From NCBI GenBank assembly GCA_030153805.1, contig JASKLG010000006.1, forward strand, positions 1 through 42,082: a stretch of DNA of 42,082 bases, written 5' to 3'. Origin of the DNA: Bacillota bacterium. Its GTDB lineage: Bacteria > Bacillota > DTU030 > DUMP01. The translations under genes and the position numbers were made by a program. Shown piece by piece: positions 38,383-42,082 of the stretch (the first letter of the stretch is position 1; the number at the start of each line of letters is the position of its first letter). The notes beneath the pieces were generated by a model that saw only the letters and a program-made list of their open reading frames with translations, did no database searches and was not told the DNA's origin.

Positions 38383-39960
38383 TCAGAGATAGATACCCAC
38401 GCCTGGTCCGAGTGGGAGTTTGAGGAGCATCCAGATAATGAGCTGTATTGAGAGAACAATAAGGTAGGCGATGGAGTATGGCAACATAAGAGAAATATAC
38501 GTTCCTATCCCAACTTCCTCTTTCTTCGGATTAAACTGGGTGAGGAGCCCAAGGATCACCGGGATATAAGGCGATAAGGGCGAAATGATATTAGTGGCGG
38601 TATCGCCTACCCGGTACGCCACCTGCGTCAGCGCAGGGGAAAAGTTAACCACCGAGAACATAGGCAGAAAGATCGGCGCCAAAATGATCCACTTGGAAGA
38701 ACCGCTAACGATGAAGAGATTAATGAAAGCCACGAGCAAAACGAACATCAACGCCAGCGGGATTCCGCCCAGGTTCATGGCTTTGAGGAACTCGGCGCCC
38801 TTTACGGCGAGAACCGTAGTGATATTGCTGCTGTTGAATAAAGAGATAAAAAGAGCCGCCGGCAAAGCCACTACAATGAAACCAACAATACCTTCGATAC
38901 CCTTGGCCATGTAGCGCGGAACGTCTTTTTCGGAACGGATAGTGCCGGCTCCAATGCCATAGGAAACGCCCACGAATAGGAAGAAGAAAAAGAGAATAGC
39001 CATGATGCTGTCCGTAAGAGGTGACTTGGGCAGGAAGCCGCCTTCTGGGTTGCGGAAGAATGCTCCGGGCGGCAGGCTGAGAACGAGCATAATAGCAACG
39101 AAGAGAAGGAAGCCTCCCAGGGCCCACCGCAGACCTCTCTCTTCCTCTGGTTTCAGAGCATGCTCTTTAAGCAGATTCTCATCCAGCTTTTCCTGCGCTC
39201 TTGTATCGCCCAGGCGTTTGGCAGTGAAGCGCTCGGTGACGTAGGTGGTAGCAAATGTAAGTGTAAACGTCGCTACAATCATGAAGAACCAGTTGATCAT
39301 GGGATGGGTAGGAGCGGTGATTCCCATGGCCTGAGCAACAGGCGCAGTAATACCGGAAAGGAGAGCATCGGTGCCCGCGATCATAAGGTTCGCGGTGAAC
39401 CCGCTCCATCCGGCCGCGTACCCCGTCACCACGCCCACCAGCGGATTACGGCCGAGTGCCGCAAAGAGCGAACCACCGATCGCTGCCGTAAAAACCGACC
39501 CAGCATCTGAAGCCAGATTTGAGTTGACACCCACAAAAGCTAACGCCATGGTTACCAGTGCAGGTGGGGCACCCAGGATTGTCTTACGCATGACCGCAGA
39601 CATAAAGCCCGTCTGGTCGAGAAGAGCAATACCGAGCATCATGGTGAGAATAAGGCCGAGCGGTGGAAAAGAAACGAAGTTTTTCACGAAGTCGGCCATA
39701 AACTGGCGCATAGGATCAAAGGCGAGCAAGTTCTTAACGGCAACAGTTACCTCTTCAGGAGCTTCCCCCGCCTTAGCAGGAGGTTTAAGATAGGTTACCT
39801 CAACACCGGCCGAAGCCAGCGCCCATGAAAGAAGCAGGGTCACGAGAGCAAGGATAACGAAAAGCGTGAAAGGATGGGGCAGCTTATTTCCTACAACTTC
39901 CACCCAATTGATAAATTTACCGAACCAACCGCCGAGTTCATCAGTCTTCTTGGTCGGCAC
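38383..39960 (-). CDS. abgT: AbgT family transporter
   Basis: 525 residues with about a dozen membrane helices. The start GWFGKFINWVEVVGNKLPHPFTLFVILALVTLLLS is the AbgT signature; later blocks are VNSNLASDAGSVFTAAIGGSLFAALGRNPL and FIVSGSSKWIILAPIFLPMF. Family members import p-aminobenzoyl-glutamate or export sulfonamides. It follows an M20 amidohydrolase gene on the same strand, the same pairing as abgT with abgA/B in E. coli, so import and cleavage of an aminoacyl-amide such as p-aminobenzoyl-glutamate is plausible. Start GTG behind GAGGAGGGGAAAAG. Confidence 0.93.
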   Translation of the reverse strand: MPTKKTDELGGWFGKFINWVEVVGNKLPHPFTLFVILALVTLLLSWALASAGVEVTYLKPPAKAGEAPEEVTVAVKNLLAFDPMRQFMADFVKNFVSFPPLGLILTMMLGIALLDQTGFMSAVMRKTILGAPPALVTMALAFVGVNSNLASDAGSVFTAAIGGSLFAALGRNPLVGVVTGYAAGWSGFTANLMIAGTDALLSGITAPVAQAMGITAPTHPMINWFFMIVATFTLTFATTYVTERFTAKRLGDTRAQEKLDENLLKEHALKPEEERGLRWALGGFLLFVAIMLVLSLPPGAFFRNPEGGFLPKSPLTDSIMAILFFFFLFVGVSYGIGAGTIRSEKDVPRYMAKGIEGIVGFIVVALPAALFISLFNSSNITTVLAVKGAEFLKAMNLGGIPLALMFVLLVAFINLFIVSGSSKWIILAPIFLPMFSVVNFSPALTQVAYRVGDTATNIISPLSPYIPVILGLLTQFNPKKEEVGIGTYISLMLPYSIAYLIVLSIQLIIWMLLKLPLGPGVGIYL

Positions 39961-40156
39961 CTTTTCCCCTCCTCGAAAACATTTCTATGCTTGAGGGTAC
40001 TGATACAAGTGACCTGAACGACTCCTTCTTAAGCGACCCAAAAAGGTAAGCCCACCTCCTTTAGAAGAAAAAGCTTCGCCACAGTCGACACATACTCCTT
40101 CTATTTTCGGCAGGAAACCTCACAGGAAAATCGGTAGCGTGCGAAAAAAGGCTTCG
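39961..40156 (-). other. Intergenic region between the M20 and abgT genes
   Basis: 196 bp on the transcribed strand with no full gene. It contains an A/G-rich AAAGGAGGT ribosome-like site, a related pair of short repeats (GCGAAGCCTTTTTT and GCGAAGCTTTTTCTTC), and an open frame without a normal start codon that reads CVDCGEAFSSKGGG and ends LYQYPQA. It is long for a spacer inside an operon. Confidence 0.4.
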
Positions 40157-41335
40157 CTATTTGAGGTACAGCATTGCCGCCCGAACAAAAATCTCGACAC
40201 CAATCGGCAAAGCCGCCTCGTCCACGAGAAACTCAGGATTATGCAGCGGCACTTTCCTCGCGCCCGGAGCAGTGCATCCCAGCCAGAATAGGGCACCCGG
40301 AATTCTTTCCAAGTAGAAGGCAAAGTCTTCGGCCCCCATTCCCGGATACTCGGGCTGAAGCACTCCTGAAGCCCCTAAAGTATCCGTACCTGCTCGCCGA
40401 ATAAGCTCTACTCCCTCCTCGGCGTTAACCACCGGCGGGTAGCCGCGGACGTAACTGGTCTCGCAACTCGCTCCAAAACCCTCTGCCACTTTGGTGGCCA
40501 ATTCCACCAGACGCTCGGGCACAAGCTCCCGCACCTTGGGATTAAGAGTCCGGCATGTGCCTTCCAGTCTTACTTCTTCCGCAATGATATTATACCGGTT
40601 GCCGCCCTGGATAGTACCGAAGGAAAGCACTGCAGCCTCAAGCGGGCTAACATTACGGCTGACAATGGTCTGCAGGGCGGTAACCACGTGGGCTGCCGCA
40701 ACTATGGCATCAACACCTTGGTGGGGCGCCGAACCATGGCTGCTTTTCCCGCGGATGGTTAAGAAGACCCGGTCAGAAGCCGCCATTAGTGGTCCGGTAC
40801 GCACGCCGATAGTCCCTGTCGGCAGGTCGGGCCAAACATGCAGGGCAAGGATGAGGTCAACCTTGGGGTCATCCAGCGCTCCTCCATCTATCAGGATGTG
40901 CGCCCCGCCGGTAGGATTGTTTTCCTCCGCCGGTTGAAACAGAAACTTCACATTTCCAACCAGGCCGTCCCTCAGCTCCGTCAGGACCTTTGCCGTCCCT
41001 AGAAGGATAGCTGTATGGGCATCGTGCCCACAGGCATGCATTACGCCCGGTACTTGAGAAGGAAATGGGCAACCGGTTCTCTCCGGTAGCGGTAAAGCAT
41101 CCATATCCGCCCGTAAGGCCAGGGTCTTTCCAGGCCGCTTCCCACGCAGCAGCCCTACTACCCCCGTTTCTCCGACGCGTCTCACTTCCAAACCTAACTG
41201 TTTGAGGTTGGCTTCTACCAGCGCGGCCGTCCGCTCCTCTTTTAAGCTGAGCTCCGGGTACTGATGAATATCCCAACGCAGTCTCTGGACGAAGGCCGTG
41301 CTTTCTATCACTTTTTCTTTGATGCCGTCCTTCAT
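40157..41335 (-). CDS. M20 family amidohydrolase (AbgB/hippurate hydrolase type)
   Basis: 392 residues. ALRADMDALPLPE and MHACGHDAHTAILLG hold the first metal ligands; LFQPAEENNPTGGAHILIDGGAL holds the catalytic Glu; FGTIQGGNRYNIIAEEVRLEGTCR follows; PGMGAEDFAFYLERIPGALFWLG is the C-terminal signature. A dinuclear-metal cytosolic amidohydrolase cleaving N-acyl amino acids. Its place before abgT suggests p-aminobenzoyl-glutamate or similar substrates. Divergent from the oxidoreductase gene at the right edge. Confidence 0.92.
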   Translation of the reverse strand: MKDGIKEKVIESTAFVQRLRWDIHQYPELSLKEERTAALVEANLKQLGLEVRRVGETGVVGLLRGKRPGKTLALRADMDALPLPERTGCPFPSQVPGVMHACGHDAHTAILLGTAKVLTELRDGLVGNVKFLFQPAEENNPTGGAHILIDGGALDDPKVDLILALHVWPDLPTGTIGVRTGPLMAASDRVFLTIRGKSSHGSAPHQGVDAIVAAAHVVTALQTIVSRNVSPLEAAVLSFGTIQGGNRYNIIAEEVRLEGTCRTLNPKVRELVPERLVELATKVAEGFGASCETSYVRGYPPVVNAEEGVELIRRAGTDTLGASGVLQPEYPGMGAEDFAFYLERIPGALFWLGCTAPGARKVPLHNPEFLVDEAALPIGVEIFVRAAMLYLK

Positions 41336-41385
41336 ACTTCCACACTCCCGTTTGTGGCCTAAGGTAAGGGTCCTTTTTCTTGCTT

Positions 41386-41438
41386 ATTCGCCGGCTGGCG
41401 ATCTTATCCTCCTGACCGCTTGCAAATGTCCGGCGAAT
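41386..41438. repeat. 9-bp inverted repeat in the M20/oxidoreductase divergent region
   Basis: ATTCGCCGG (41386-41394) and CCGGCGAAT (41430-41438) are perfect inverted copies 35 bp apart, in the region that should hold both divergent promoters. They could be paired regulator half-sites or an mRNA stem. Confidence 0.5.
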
Positions 41439-41470
41439 GTCCTATCCTAAACATCACGGAGGGATGGCAA

Positions 41471-42082
41471 ATGGAAAATAAGAAAATACATGATGTAGCA
41501 GTTGTAGGCTGCGGTCCCGCGGGGCTCTCGGCAGCAGTCAACGCTGCCATCAGGAAAAAAGACATCGTGATCCTGGGCTCGGAGTTCTGCAGCCCGAAAC
41601 TTCACCGTGCTCCGCGCATTGACAACTATTTGGGCCTCCCTGGTGTAAGCGGGGAAGAGCTCCGTCAAGCCGCCTTAAAACACGTAGCCCAATTTGGTCT
41701 TGAGGTCCTGCCGGCCCGGGTCGAGACTATTATTCCCCTAGACGGACACTTTCAGCTCCTTACCCGTACCGACATTTACGAAGCCAAGGCGGTCATCCTC
41801 GCTACCGGAGTTGTGGAAGTTGCCACTTTACCCGGCGAAAAGGAATTGCTGGGACGTGGCGTAAGCTATTGCGCCACCTGCGACGGGCCAATATTTAGCG
41901 GGCAGCCTGTGGCCGTGATTTCAGACCTCGAAGAAGGAGAAGAGGAAGCCAACTATTTAGCAGACATCGCTTCCGAGGTTTATTGAGCTCTTTCCCTTGA
42001 CCGAGAGCCTTGTCGGGGCAAAGGTTCCAAGGGTCAAGGAAAATAAGTTTCTCCCAGGGGGAGCATGAGAAAACACGGGTAA
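41471..42082 (+). pseudogene. NAD(P)/FAD-dependent oxidoreductase (thioredoxin-reductase-like), frameshifted and cut by the window edge
   Basis: ATG 41471 follows GGAGGGATGGCAA. The FAD motif VVGCGPAGLSAAVNAA, FCSPKLHRAPRIDNYLGLPGVSGEEL, VILATGVVEVATLPG and the redox CATCDGP are those of a thioredoxin-reductase-like family of about 290-300 residues. The frame stops at 41986 after 171 residues, just past the NAD-binding region start. Dropping one T of the TTT run at 41979-41981 restores IELFPLTESLVGAKVPRVKE; dropping one G of the GGGGG run at 42057-42061 continues it to the edge. Both are homopolymer shifts, so real decay and sequencing error are both possible. Confidence 0.65.

Noticed and set aside
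41984-42082. In-frame TGA in the oxidoreductase as a selenocysteine codon
   Set aside because: Read-through gives a short chain ending at TAA after about 24 residues that does not resemble the family. The single-base shift at the TTT run gives a better continuation. No typical SECIS loop was evident.
1-42082. CRISPR arrays, rRNA genes, insertion sequences
   Set aside because: No regularly spaced repeats, no rRNA-like sequence and no transposase ORF were seen.

Overview
The window reads as a chromosomal segment of a spore-forming, probably anaerobic Bacillota (Clostridia), most like the thermophilic Moorella/Peptococcia-type lineages. The case rests on a spoIIAA-spoIIAB-sigF operon, spoVAC-AD-AE, dacF, spmAB, gerW (ytfJ), spoIIM and a DUF2229/activase cluster, all at moderate GC. 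The genus is an inference. Almost everything from about 1.6 to 27 kb is on the minus strand.

Layout. (1) 1-1527: the end of an integrated element, with a partial small gene, a tyrosine integrase on the plus strand, tandem 11-bp-period repeats and the 3' end of tRNA-Val(GAC), the likely attachment site. (2) 1.6-6.4 kb, minus: housekeeping operon of a Cys-rich PyrK-like flavoprotein, an FAD oxidoreductase, rluB, aroH, cmk and plsC. (3) 6.5-9.4 kb: an unrecognised plus-strand gene, then spmA-spmB and DUF2953-gerW. (4) 9.4-13.9 kb: scpA-scpB, trpS, an M50 protease, and lysA under a lysine riboswitch with a consensus promoter. (5) 14.2-17.4 kb: an acyl-CoA dehydratase-type activase and two related DUF2229 proteins, just downstream of spoVA. 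(6) 17.4-22.6 kb: spoVAC-AD-AE, a dodecin gene, the spoIIA operon and dacF. (7) 22.6-27.0 kb: purine nucleoside phosphorylase, xerD, spoIIM, an ADP-ribose pyrophosphatase and a DUF3866 protein. (8) 27.3-42.1 kb: mixed strands, an amino-acid and peptide handling district with two sodium symporters (SNF and AGCS families), M18, C69 and M20 peptidases and AbgT. It also holds a two-domain DUF1540 protein, two very small basic genes, an RlmI-like methyltransferase, a TtcA-like enzyme, Ogt, an MBL-fold protein, tRNA-Leu(UAA), and a frameshifted thioredoxin-reductase-like gene at the right edge.

How it works together. The sporulation genes carry promoter-like sequences matching their expected sigma factors: sigma-H before spoIIAA, sigma-F before dacF and DUF2953-gerW, sigma-G before spoVAC. 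The best sigma-G match of all (GTATG-18-CATACTA) lies before the dodecin gene, which suggests a flavin-binding dodecin made in the forespore. A second theme is Shine-Dalgarno sequences buried in predicted hairpins: lysA (riboswitch-linked), the DUF1540 gene, the 34-residue gene, and a leader ahead of the SNF symporter. No rRNA, CRISPR array or insertion sequence was seen. All promoter, hairpin and family calls were made by reading only; no searches or folding programs were run.
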